A stretch of 57,362 bases of DNA from Planctomycetota bacterium (GTDB taxonomy: Bacteria; Planctomycetota; UBA1135; GCA-002686595): assembly GCA_014237855.1 (NCBI GenBank), contig JABACD010000028.1:1-57362 (forward strand), in the 5' to 3' direction. Position numbers and translations under genes: made by a program. The notes below the pieces were generated by a model that had not been told where the DNA came from, made no database searches, and saw nothing but the letters and a program-made list of their open reading frames with translations. This document shows positions 24,991 to 33,432 of this stretch, piece after piece; positions within the stretch are counted from its first letter, which is position 1, and the number at the start of each line of letters is the position of its first letter.

Positions 24991-26874
24991 TCAGGGAGCG
25001 AAGTTCACGCCCATTCCGTTGGAGGAGTTGAAACCTCCGCCGCAGGGGCCGGCGACATCGCGATAGGCGAACTGGAACCAGTAGCGGTCACCGCTGGATA
25101 GGGGCAGCACGGAGCCAAGGTCGCCCTGGCTCAGCGAGCCGAGGGAGTTGCTGAACTGCACGGGGAACCTGATTTGTGGGCCACCAAGGCAGAAGACGCC
25201 GTCTCCGAGGGGGAAGTTGGAGGGGTTGGTGCTGGCGACCAGCAGCCCGACCTTGTTGCGCGGGATGTTGTGCAGGTTGAACTTCAGATCGGCGGCCGCG
25301 ACGCTGGGAGAGCCAATCGCCAGGCTGAGCGCCCCGGTTCCTGTGGAGTTGGAGCAGCCACGATTACTGCCCAAGGGAGAATCATTCCCACAGGGGCAGG
25401 TGTTCGTGGTGCCATCGCCGAAGCAGAAGTAGGTTGCAGGTGACTTGTTGAACTCGAGTCGAATGAGGTCCGAGATCTCATCGATCAATGCCAGGTCCAG
25501 ATCTCCATCTCCATCGATGTCGTACATGGACGAGCCAGAAGGATTGGAGGCCGCCTGGAAGGTCTGCTTCACGCTGAAGCTGCCACTGCCATTGTTCTCA
25601 AGCAGGGTCCAGTAGCCCGTGCCGAAGTCGGACAGGACCCAATCCAGGTCACCATCGCCGTCCAGATCACCAAGCTCGCTACCCGTGGTGAAGTTTCCCG
25701 CGTCGAATACCTGGGAGCGCGACAGGTTTCCAAGGCCGTCTCCAATGAGCACTGAGGAGTTGCCAGTTGCGCTGGCGGAGGTGATGTCGAGATTGCCATC
25801 GCCATTGACATCTCCGCAGGAGATCTGCCAGACATCGCTGCCCGCCGCCTCTACATCGGTCAGGAAGAAGGTCCCGTCTCCGTTTCCTATGTGCACGGCC
25901 ACCGAGGGTGGCGCCCAGAGCCCGCAAACGAGGTCCGGGATGCCGTCATTGTTCATATCAACAGCGCAGAGTCCGAACTCGCGAGAGCCGCCTCCATCGA
26001 AGGTTGAAGCGGCAGAGAAGTTTGCCAGGCCATCGTTCATGAGCACGCCGAGGTGCCCGGCTGCCTGGGCCGAGATGGCGATGTCTTGATCGCCGTCACC
26101 GTCGAGATCGATGGCCTGCAAGCCGTAGGGGCTATTACCGACCCAGTAATCGGTACCGCTCTGGAACGTCCCGTCCCCGTTACCAAGTAAGACCGTGATC
26201 GTGTCAGAGCCAGTGTTGGCGGTGACGAGATCAATCAGGCCATCCTCGTCGAAGTCCGCGGTGGCGCTGGGGCTCGGGGAATCGTCAGTGGCATTCGTTG
26301 GGGTCAGGAACGGCTGGTAAGTCTGGCCGTTGCTCGGGTTGTTCATCAGAATCCGTACATCCGAGCTGATCTCATTGACAGCAGCCAGATCGATCCGCCG
26401 GTCGGCATTGAGATCGACGGCAGTGACCCCGTACAGGCGAGTGGGCGAATTACCTGGGCCTCTCACACTGATGATCTCCTCCGTCGAGAAGATCATCGAC
26501 GCTGGAGCTGCCATTGCCCGGAAGCGGTACGAGTGCCCTTCCATTCGCATGTGCACTCCGTCTTGCCCGGCTACCTGGCGGGGAATATTGACCTTCACTG
26601 TCTCGCCGGGAAGGAAGGCCTCCCGGGGGATGTAGCGCATGACCGTGCCGCCGGCTTCCAGTGAGGTGCTACCAATGATCGGGCCGCTGAAATTGCCGTA
26701 GACCCGGACGTGCGCCAGCGAGGTCAGATCGACGGGGCGGTCGAACTCGACGACGATTGCAGCGTTCTGCGCCGCGTTGATGACATTACGAACGGGAGCC
26801 TCTGCGACTACGTGGAGTTGGGCGCTGGCCGTTGTCGCCAGGAAGACGATTGGGAGCAGTCGTTGGAGATGCAC
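24991..26874 (-). CDS. Secreted FG-GAP/VCBS repeat protein with cysteine-rich C-terminal domain
   Basis: This 627-residue protein starts with a signal peptide ending near ATTASA. An Ig-like domain follows (about 25-135), then seven or so FG-GAP/VCBS repeats (about 150-475) with calcium-binding D-x-D-x-D-G motifs such as DLDGDGDQD and DIDGDGDLD. Such repeats form a beta-propeller. The C-terminal domain begins with the FCFGDGTTNTCPCGN stretch and an N-x-GCSNSTGTGA segment, then ends in a G/S/N-rich beta domain. I recognise this C-terminal module from planctomycete secreted proteins, where it may serve surface attachment or sorting; that function is unproven. A hairpin follows the gene. Confidence 0.85.
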   Translation of the reverse strand: MHLQRLLPIVFLATTASAQLHVVAEAPVRNVINAAQNAAIVVEFDRPVDLTSLAHVRVYGNFSGPIIGSTSLEAGGTVMRYIPREAFLPGETVKVNIPRQVAGQDGVHMRMEGHSYRFRAMAAPASMIFSTEEIISVRGPGNSPTRLYGVTAVDLNADRRIDLAAVNEISSDVRILMNNPSNGQTYQPFLTPTNATDDSPSPSATADFDEDGLIDLVTANTGSDTITVLLGNGDGTFQSGTDYWVGNSPYGLQAIDLDGDGDQDIAISAQAAGHLGVLMNDGLANFSAASTFDGGGSREFGLCAVDMNNDGIPDLVCGLWAPPSVAVHIGNGDGTFFLTDVEAAGSDVWQISCGDVNGDGNLDITSASATGNSSVLIGDGLGNLSRSQVFDAGNFTTGSELGDLDGDGDLDWVLSDFGTGYWTLLENNGSGSFSVKQTFQAASNPSGSSMYDIDGDGDLDLALIDEISDLIRLEFNKSPATYFCFGDGTTNTCPCGNDSPLGSNRGCSNSTGTGALSLAIGSPSVAAADLKFNLHNIPRNKVGLLVASTNPSNFPLGDGVFCLGGPQIRFPVQFSNSLGSLSQGDLGSVLPLSSGDRYWFQFAYRDVAGPCGGGFNSSNGMGVNFAP

Positions 26875-27085
26875 GGGGGGGTCCGGATCTAGAGGGTGCG
26901 GCCGGGTTCTGTCGCTGACGACCTGGCACAGTGGGGCTCTGGCAGGGGAGACCAGTTGAGAAGGATCCCGACAATACCAGGAATCTGGAATTCTGAGGGG
27001 GGGGCGGCCTCGATGAAGCTTACCCCCTGGATGCTCCGGAGGCGGGGGGGGGCCGTCCCGAGGCCTCTCAGGATGCCCCTGGGGC

Positions 27086-28273
27086 CTAGAATGCGCCGAA
27101 AATGACCGCGGTCATCGCTGAGATCGGGGCCGCCTCGCGGTACTCCTCCAGGGATCGGGTCAGCAAGGAGACCGCCTTGAGAATCTCGTAGTAGAGCTGC
27201 TCTTCCATGATCAACTTGCCGACGGTACCGCGGCCTTCACGCACAGTGGCGACCACATCCGCGAGATCCGCCGTGATCCGCTCGATGTCGTCATAGACCT
27301 GGTCCTCGGCGAAGAGTCGTCCGAGGGTGCCCTCTCCGCTGGCCAGGCGGTTCATCACAGTCTCGATGTCGACGGCAATCTTGTCCTCGACCAGGATCTT
27401 CCCGAGGGTGCCCTCGCCGCGATTTGCTCGCTCGATGATCTCTCGAAGATTGCGCAGACCTACCTTGACGTCGCTGCTCATCTCCTCGTCGGTCATCAGG
27501 GCACCGATCGTTCCCTTACCTGCGCGAAGGTCGGCAACCGCTGCGTTGGCCTCGTTCAGCAGGGTCTCCAGGTCCTCGCTGATGCCTTGCAGGGAGATGT
27601 ACATCTCGTCCGATGCGAAGAGCTTGCCCATGGTTCCCTCACCCTTCTCGAGACGTTCACTGACGATGGCGAGATTCTCACCTGTCTCGGCAAAGCTCCT
27701 CACTGCACGGTCGACCTCACCCGCGAGGTCGTCGTCGGAGAAGAGCTTGCCCATGGTTCCCTCGCCGGCCTGCACGCCCTGAACCAGGTCACGAATTCCG
27801 TCGATGGCATCGGTGACGCCCTCACTGTTCTCGGTGATCAACTCGCCTGCGGCTTCGATCACATTGAGCTGGACGCTTCCCTGGAAGATGGTCTCGATGG
27901 GGACCACCTCGCTGTCGGCCGGGCCCGGATCGATCGTCAGGCGCTTCCCGCCAAGCAGCGTCGCATCTTCGATGAGGATCTCGTGGCCTGCGCGGATCTG
28001 AATCGGCTCATCAAGTGAGATCAAGACCTCAATCCGCCGGCTCATGTCGGCTTCCTCGGGGTTGTAGGCGATTGACGTGACCTTGCCCCAGCGCACCCCT
28101 GCGATCAAGACTGCGTCACCTTCGCGTAGGCCGTCCGCCTCCGGGAACTGCACGACCATCTGCTGTGCCTCGCCGAAGAGAGTGAAGTCACTCTTCGCAA
28201 TGGTGAAATAGCCGAGGATTCCCAGGGCAACGATGAACAGCAGGCCCAGCAGGAAGTGGTTTGACGTATTCAT
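27086..28273 (-). CDS. MCE-domain (MlaD-like) lipid-transfer protein with GT-G repeats
   Basis: This protein has a single N-terminal membrane anchor (HFLLGLLFIVALGILGYFTI) and an MCE domain (about 35-125: VVQFPEADGLREGDAVLIAGVRWGKV, LLGGKRLTIDPG). MCE proteins form hexameric rings that carry phospholipids across the periplasm. The C-terminal half contains six copies of a G-[EKR]-G-T-[MILV]-G-[KRA]-[LI] motif (GEGTMGKL, GEGTMGKL, GKGTIGAL, GEGTLGKI, GEGTLGRL, GRGTVGKL) at intervals of ~38-50 residues, embedded in predicted helices. It is the last gene of the lipoprotein-mlaE-mlaF-mlaD operon, 22 bases after mlaF. Confidence 0.9.
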   Translation of the reverse strand: MNTSNHFLLGLLFIVALGILGYFTIAKSDFTLFGEAQQMVVQFPEADGLREGDAVLIAGVRWGKVTSIAYNPEEADMSRRIEVLISLDEPIQIRAGHEILIEDATLLGGKRLTIDPGPADSEVVPIETIFQGSVQLNVIEAAGELITENSEGVTDAIDGIRDLVQGVQAGEGTMGKLFSDDDLAGEVDRAVRSFAETGENLAIVSERLEKGEGTMGKLFASDEMYISLQGISEDLETLLNEANAAVADLRAGKGTIGALMTDEEMSSDVKVGLRNLREIIERANRGEGTLGKILVEDKIAVDIETVMNRLASGEGTLGRLFAEDQVYDDIERITADLADVVATVREGRGTVGKLIMEEQLYYEILKAVSLLTRSLEEYREAAPISAMTAVIFGAF

Positions 28274-28295
28274 GGCGTCGGACTTTCAGGTCGTG

Positions 28296-29090
28296 CTAAG
28301 GGGTGTCGGTTCCGAAGAATCGCTTGAGCCGGGGATGTTCGCTGGCGAAGAAACTGGCGGGGTCGGTCTGAATCAGTGCCCCACCTTCATGTAAGAAGAG
28401 CACCTCGTCGGCGACAGCCTTGATGCACTCGATGCGGTGCTCGACCACGATCGAGGTGACGTCAAGAGTCTCCCCGAGCTCGCGGATGATCTGGTTGATG
28501 GCCCGAGCGATCTCCGGATCGAGGCCTGCATTGGGCTCGTCGTAGAGAATGATCTCAGGCTCCGTGATCAGTGCCCGGGCGATGCCGATGCGCTTCTTCA
28601 TTCCGCCCGAGATCTCCGCGGGCATCTTGTTCCAGGCATCGGGGACCTTGACCATCTCGAGCTTCTCTTGCACTCGATCGGAGATCTCGGAGTCCGGGAG
28701 GTCGCTGTTCTCTCTGAGGGGTAGGGCCACGTTCTCGCCGACGTTCAGCCAGTTGATCAAGGCACCCTCCTGGAAGACGTACCCCATGCGAATGCGCAGC
28801 TTGGCGATCTCCTTGCTCGAGAGCGCGGCAACCTCCTGGCCCTCGATCAGGACACGCCCACTGTCGGGCTTCATCAGGCCAATGATGTGTCTGAGGGTGA
28901 CGGACTTGCCGGACCCCGAAGGCCCCATGATTGCCAGGGTGCGTCCAGAGGTCACGTCGAAGGACAGGTCTCGCAGGACCTGCTGATCTCCGAAGCTCTT
29001 GGAGACCTGGTCGAAGCAGATGACTGCTTCATCTCCCTGTCCGGTGGGGGCTGATTGGTCCGTGGTTTCTGCTTGATTCAACGGGGCCAC
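28296..29090 (-). CDS. mlaF: MlaF-like ABC transporter ATPase
   Basis: This is the ATP-hydrolysing subunit of the MCE transporter, 264 residues from the GTG at 29090, two bases after the mlaE stop. A longer frame to 29435 is out of frame with mlaE coding sequence and low-complexity, so it is rejected. The Walker A is GPSGSGKSVT, the signature region reads EISGGMKKRIGIARAL, Walker B is IILYDEPNAGLDP and the switch His is in VVEHR. It couples ATP hydrolysis to lipid movement through MlaE. Confidence 0.93.
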   Translation of the reverse strand: MAPLNQAETTDQSAPTGQGDEAVICFDQVSKSFGDQQVLRDLSFDVTSGRTLAIMGPSGSGKSVTLRHIIGLMKPDSGRVLIEGQEVAALSSKEIAKLRIRMGYVFQEGALINWLNVGENVALPLRENSDLPDSEISDRVQEKLEMVKVPDAWNKMPAEISGGMKKRIGIARALITEPEIILYDEPNAGLDPEIARAINQIIRELGETLDVTSIVVEHRIECIKAVADEVLFLHEGGALIQTDPASFFASEHPRLKRFFGTDTP

Positions 29091-29092
29091 CT

Positions 29093-29869
29093 CTAGAGCT
29101 CGTAGAGCATCTGGGAGATCATGTAGTTGGCAATGATCACGTAGATGATCGAGTCTCTCACTGCGGAGCGGGTTGCCATTCCGACTCCGAGGGCACCTCC
29201 GCGGGCGCGAAGCCCCTCCGAGCAGGAGATAACGGAGATGATGATCCCAAAGATGAAGGACTTCAGGAGTCCGGAGTAGATGTCGAAGGGCAGGGAGAAC
29301 CAGCCATTGACCGGGCGCAGGGCATCGATGGCCGTCTCCGAGTACAGCTGCCAGCCGACGTTCAGCTGGGTGGAGGCGACGAGACCGCCGCCCACAATGC
29401 CGATGGTGTCGCAGAGGATGGTGAGCAGGGGGCACATCACCGCGAGCGAGACCACCCGTGGCAGGACCAGCAGCTTGAACTTGTCGATCGACATGACCTC
29501 CAGGGCCGCAAGCTCATCGCTGACCGACATGGTTCCCAGCTCAGCGGCAATCGAGCTGCCCGAGGTGGCGGCCAGGATGGTTGCTGTGATGAAGGGGCCC
29601 ATCTCTCGCGCCATGCTGATGGCGACGATCAGACCGATCTGATCCTGCTGGCCGATCCGGGCCAGCTCGATGCCCGTCTGAAGGGAGACGATCATGCCCA
29701 TGAAGAGCCCGACAAAGAGCACGACGTGGGTCATATGGAGACCCAGGCTGACCATCTGATTCGCGATCAGGACCCTGCGCTCGACGATCGACCCCAGTCG
29801 TAAGAGAGTCGCGATCAGAAGCTCTACCCGGTAGCCCAGGCCCCGCAGGAAGTTAGCAGCGATACTCAC
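29093..29869 (-). CDS. mlaE: MlaE-family permease
   Basis: The integral membrane subunit of the MCE transporter. The protein is ~258 residues from GTG at 29869, which overlaps the TGA stop of the upstream lipoprotein (GTGA). Family features are LFVGLFMGMIVSLQTGIELARIGQQ, the EMGPFITATILAATSGSSIAAELGTMSVSDELAALEVM block and a C-terminal SVISCSEGLRARGGALGVGMATRSAV. Upstream residues in the longer frame (to 29986) belong to the lipoprotein gene and are not real N-terminus. The ATPase follows after two bases. Confidence 0.92.
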   Translation of the reverse strand: MSIAANFLRGLGYRVELLIATLLRLGSIVERRVLIANQMVSLGLHMTHVVLFVGLFMGMIVSLQTGIELARIGQQDQIGLIVAISMAREMGPFITATILAATSGSSIAAELGTMSVSDELAALEVMSIDKFKLLVLPRVVSLAVMCPLLTILCDTIGIVGGGLVASTQLNVGWQLYSETAIDALRPVNGWFSLPFDIYSGLLKSFIFGIIISVISCSEGLRARGGALGVGMATRSAVRDSIIYVIIANYMISQMLYEL

Positions 29870-31395
29870 GGCGTGGCTCCTCCCGAGGATGAGGGCGAAA
29901 GTGAGCTGGGGGTCCGCTCGATCGGCCACCCCGGTCCGGGGAAGGCCGGGCGCATGAGCTCCATGCCTTCCTCGTCCGAGCGCCACCGGAACAGGCCGAA
30001 CAGGAGGGAGTTCTCGCTCACTTGCTGTCCTCCCTGGCTGTAGTCCCGCCGTGACCAGAGGCCGCTGAGATAGCTGCGATCCTCGTCGAGATCATGCTCT
30101 CGACGCCAGAGGCCCCAGAGTGCGTACTCCTTGCGGGTCTCCGGCGAGACCTCTGTGGTGTAGATCGCATACAGCCAAGAATAGTGTGCGTCGAGGTCTG
30201 GCCAATACCAGAACGGGCTGAGTGCGGGAAAGAGGTACTTTCGGGTGTCATCCAGCCGCTCATACTGGAAAAGGGGCCAGCCCTTGCGGTAGGAGTGGGT
30301 TCGGCCGTCGTCGTACCGTTTCTTCCATTGGGTCCAGATGGGGACGATGGTGAAGGCGTCTCGGGTGCTGTCGTAATACTCCTCGTGGCGCTTGTTGATC
30401 AAGGGCCACAGGTACCAGTACGAGGTGAGGCCGTCGCCCTTGTATTCCGACCAGACGGGCCAAAAGCGAGTTCGTTCGAAGGCGCCCTGCTTGTCGGGCA
30501 GGGCCCGGAACTTCTCCGATCCGGGGCGCTGGATCCGGACCAGAGGCCAGGGGCCGTCGTAGGCCCAGAAGCCCGTGGTCGGATCGCTGGCATAGCCGAA
30601 GAACGGCCAGAGGAAGGTCCTTGACGTGTAGCTGCCCTGGGTCTGCTGACCGTAGAGGGGGAAGATCGTCCACTGGGTCTGGTAGAAGGCGGGGTCCGAC
30701 TTCAGATTCTCGACGTTGTAATTGAAGATCGGCCACAGGGCGAACCAGCGGTCATAGCTGTCCTCTACCCAGGTGTGTCCGATGAGTGGCCAGACGCGCC
30801 AGCCCCCGCCATCGGGGCCACTGGTGTAGGAGAGGAAGGGGTAGGGCAGGTGCCAGGTCGTGCGACCCTCACGCTTGCTCCGCATGAAGATTGGCCAGAG
30901 CACGAAGTCGAGCTCGTCGTAGCTCAGGAGCTCGACGGCTTCACCGTAGAAGGGCCACCAGATGTTGGTCTGTCTGCCGTCTGGAAAGCGGACCAGGTAG
31001 ATTCCGGGGAGGCTCAGCAGTGTCCACTTGCGACCCTCTGCGGTGTCCTCCCGCCGGTAGTCGATGATTGGCAACAGCCACCAGTTGAACTCGCCACCGC
31101 CGCTCACGACCCGGCCCAGGGGGAACAGGAACTGGGTCTTGCTGCGCTCATCCCGGTCCGGCCAGTGCAGGAATAGCGGGCGCAGGCCCCACTCCCTGAA
31201 CTCCTCGCCGAGCTCATACCGCCGGGCGATCACAGCGCCGGCCACCGCGTCGTATTCTTCTCCGCCGCCAACCGTTGAGATGTGTGTGTACACGGGTGCG
31301 AGGTGTTGCTCGGTCCCCGGGCCCGCACAGGAGGCAAGCAGAAGCAGCAGCGAGGGCAGGGCTCTACTCCATCGTCTTGCCAACCTGAGCCTCAT
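29866..31395 (-). CDS. W/P-repeat lipoprotein of the MCE operon, function unknown
   Basis: The ATG at 31395 gives a lipoprotein signal (LLLLLASC, lipidated Cys then AGPG); a frame opening at 31443 adds 16 unrelated residues. The ~510-residue protein is dominated by aromatic motifs repeated every ~25-45 residues: WWPFYG, LWPIFM, VWPLIG, LWPIFN, LWPFFG, PWPLVR, FWPVWS, LWPLIN. This suggests repeated beta-strand hairpins, perhaps a propeller or amphipathic barrel. The stop overlaps mlaE (GTGA), so it is translated with the transporter. It could be an outer-membrane lipid acceptor replacing MlaA or PqiC, which are not seen here. I know no characterised homologue. It may be encoded upstream of an MCE system in related genomes. 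Confidence 0.75.
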   Translation of the reverse strand: MRLRLARRWSRALPSLLLLLASCAGPGTEQHLAPVYTHISTVGGGEEYDAVAGAVIARRYELGEEFREWGLRPLFLHWPDRDERSKTQFLFPLGRVVSGGGEFNWWLLPIIDYRREDTAEGRKWTLLSLPGIYLVRFPDGRQTNIWWPFYGEAVELLSYDELDFVLWPIFMRSKREGRTTWHLPYPFLSYTSGPDGGGWRVWPLIGHTWVEDSYDRWFALWPIFNYNVENLKSDPAFYQTQWTIFPLYGQQTQGSYTSRTFLWPFFGYASDPTTGFWAYDGPWPLVRIQRPGSEKFRALPDKQGAFERTRFWPVWSEYKGDGLTSYWYLWPLINKRHEEYYDSTRDAFTIVPIWTQWKKRYDDGRTHSYRKGWPLFQYERLDDTRKYLFPALSPFWYWPDLDAHYSWLYAIYTTEVSPETRKEYALWGLWRREHDLDEDRSYLSGLWSRRDYSQGGQQVSENSLLFGLFRWRSDEEGMELMRPAFPGPGWPIERTPSSLSPSSSGGATP

Positions 31396-31821
31396 CGCAT
31401 ACCTCGCATCGCGGAATTGTCGATGGTTGTACGCCCGATTCAAGGTCAGATCGAGATCCCTCGGAGGTCCGCGAGCTCGCTCGTCTCGCCGGACTTGAAT
31501 TCCTGACGCTTTCTTCGAACGAGTTCAGCAGAGGGGGAGATGAGTTGTTCCTGACGGGGCGCGGTGCCCGCGATCGATGATGCAGGTCCTCTGGTGCACC
31601 CGCTGGGCAGTTCAGCGGGGCAGCCAGGTACCGCGGATCTGGTCTGGAGCCCGGACGAGCACGATTTTCGGCCCTGGCCAGGGCGAGGGCCCAGGCGTGG
31701 CCCCCCCGGCTCTGGCGCGGCGGTGAGTTCCTGGCGCTTGTGGCTCCCAGTCCCTCCGGGTAGCTTGCCCCGTCGACCACCCTACTCTCCTCGCCCGGAC
31801 GCGTGCGGGCGCTTGCACAGA
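31396..31821. promoter_or_regulatory. Divergent spacer lipoprotein / trpS
   Basis: The 426 bases between divergent starts must hold promoters for the MCE operon and trpS. I could not place reliable promoter boxes. A frame running from 31564 into trpS is open by chance and is not family-like. I saw no T-box-like conserved core. Confidence 0.35.
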
Positions 31822-32805
31822 ATGAGCACCTACCTGAGCGGCATCCAGCCGACCGGACTCCAACACCTCGGCAACTACTTCGGGGCCATCAAGCAGCACA
31901 TTGATGGGCACCAAGAAGAGGGGGAGCACTTCTACTTCATTGCGGACTACCACGCGCTGACCACCAGCCGCGATCCGGAGAAGTTGCGCAACCAGGTGCA
32001 GGAGACCGCGGTCACCTACCTGGCATTGGGGCTCGACCCTGAGCGGGCCACCCTCTTCCGACAGACCGATGTGCCTGAGGTGACCGAGATCGCCTGGCTG
32101 CTGGCGTGTGTCACGGGGATGGGGCTCCTGGAGAGGGCTCACTCCTTCAAGGACAAGCTTGCTCACGGCATCAAGCCCAATGTCGGGCTCTTCACCTACC
32201 CGCTCCTGATGGCTGCAGACATCATCGCCTACGATGCGAACTACGTGCCTGTGGGCAAGGATCAGGTTCAGCACGTGGAGATGACCCAGGACATGGTGGG
32301 GTACTTCAACAACGCCTTCGGGGAGGTCTTCGTGCGTCCGGAGCACCTGCTAGCGGATCAGGCTAGCTTCGCCAAGGTGGTCGGCATCGACGGTGACAAG
32401 ATGTCGAAGTCCTACGGGAACGACATCTGGATCTTCGAGACGGGCAAGAAGCTCAAGAAGCTCTTCGGCAAGGTCAAGACCGACAGTCGGCCACCAGAAG
32501 AGCCCAAGGATCCAGCTGAGATCCTGCCCGTTCGATTCCTGGAGCTCTTTCTTGGAGCGGACGAGCTCAAGGACTGGGAGCGGCGCTTGCAGGAGGGAGG
32601 CGAGGGGGCACCGGGCTACGGCGAACTGAAGATGCGCGCCTGGGAGGCCATGGAGGAGTACTTCGCCCCGGCTCGTGCCCGTCGCGAGGAACTGCTCGCA
32701 AACCCCGACAGGATCGAGGAGATCCTGCGAGCGGGTGCATCCAGGGCTCGCGAGCGAGCTCAGGCGACCCGCGACCGTGCGCTGGTTGCTTGCGGTCTGA
32801 GGTAA
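31822..32805 (+). CDS. trpS: Tryptophanyl-tRNA synthetase
   Basis: TrpRS charges tRNA-Trp with tryptophan. The ATG at 31822 (327 residues) gives the canonical start MSTYLSGIQPTG; a longer frame begins at 31564 but its residues are not family-like. The class I HIGH-type motif is QHLGNYFGAI, the tryptophan-binding region includes GKDQVQHVEMTQD, and the KMSKS loop is GDKMSKSYGND. The helical C-terminal part (KMRAWEAMEEYFAPARARREEL) is also typical. Length is normal. It is followed by 60 bases and then a lipoprotein gene on the same strand. Confidence 0.96.
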   Translation: MSTYLSGIQPTGLQHLGNYFGAIKQHIDGHQEEGEHFYFIADYHALTTSRDPEKLRNQVQETAVTYLALGLDPERATLFRQTDVPEVTEIAWLLACVTGMGLLERAHSFKDKLAHGIKPNVGLFTYPLLMAADIIAYDANYVPVGKDQVQHVEMTQDMVGYFNNAFGEVFVRPEHLLADQASFAKVVGIDGDKMSKSYGNDIWIFETGKKLKKLFGKVKTDSRPPEEPKDPAEILPVRFLELFLGADELKDWERRLQEGGEGAPGYGELKMRAWEAMEEYFAPARARREELLANPDRIEEILRAGASRARERAQATRDRALVACGLR

Positions 32806-32868
32806 GAATTGGCTGGAAATCACGACGACTCCCGGAAGGGACAGGAATCCCAAGGCGACGATACGACC

Positions 32869-33432
32869 ATGCGCTCTTCGAGAACAATGACCGTGCTCGG
32901 CTCACTGACAGCCCTGGCCCTTCTGGCTTGCTCGAGTTCGTGTAACTCGACCACCGAGCTCGATCAGCAGGCGGCCAGGGGCGGTACACAGGGTGACCCG
33001 CAAGTGCCCCGACCCTGGACGGCTCGGTTTCGGAGCCCCGCCCTCCTGGTTGCGGACCGGGCCTACATCGAGGGGCCCAAGGGGCTGCTCGATCACCTGG
33101 CCTGTCGCTCCGAGGACGGCTTTCACTCCTATGAGGCCGAGACCCTTCCCGAGGGCTTCAAGCAGTCCTTCAGGGTGCTGAACCAGGCCGCCGGTGTCGA
33201 GCTGCGGGCCTATCTCGACGGCTTCTCGATCGTGGCGTTCCACGAGCTGATCGTCCTCGAGCGCCCCGGAGAGCTCCCGGTGCGGGTGGTCCTGTCGGGG
33301 GATGCGTACATGCGTGATGGAACCACCGGGAAGGAACGTCGGGGCTCCCAGCTTGAGATCGTGGGGGCCCTTGACGGGCCCCCCGAGCCCGAGGAGGCGA
33401 GCAGCGAAGTGGGCGCCCCCAACGAGGGGTGA
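32869..33432 (+). CDS. Small lipoprotein, function unknown
   Basis: A 187-residue protein starting at ATG 32869 with a lipoprotein-type signal (GSLTALALLACSSSCNS). A Gln/Gly-rich linker and one compact ~130-residue domain follow, then an acidic tail ending EASSEVGAPNEG. A frame from 32809 adds 20 polar residues ahead of the signal and is less likely. Its stop TGA overlaps the GTG start of the TPR lipoprotein, so the two are translated together. I recognise no family; the pairing suggests a shared envelope role. Confidence 0.7.
   Translation: MRSSRTMTVLGSLTALALLACSSSCNSTTELDQQAARGGTQGDPQVPRPWTARFRSPALLVADRAYIEGPKGLLDHLACRSEDGFHSYEAETLPEGFKQSFRVLNQAAGVELRAYLDGFSIVAFHELIVLERPGELPVRVVLSGDAYMRDGTTGKERRGSQLEIVGALDGPPEPEEASSEVGAPNEG

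Noticed and set aside
28296..29435. Extended N-terminus for the MlaF gene up to 29435
   Set aside because: The extra residues overlap mlaE in another frame and are His/Arg/Leu-rich; the GTG at 29090 gives a normal MlaF.
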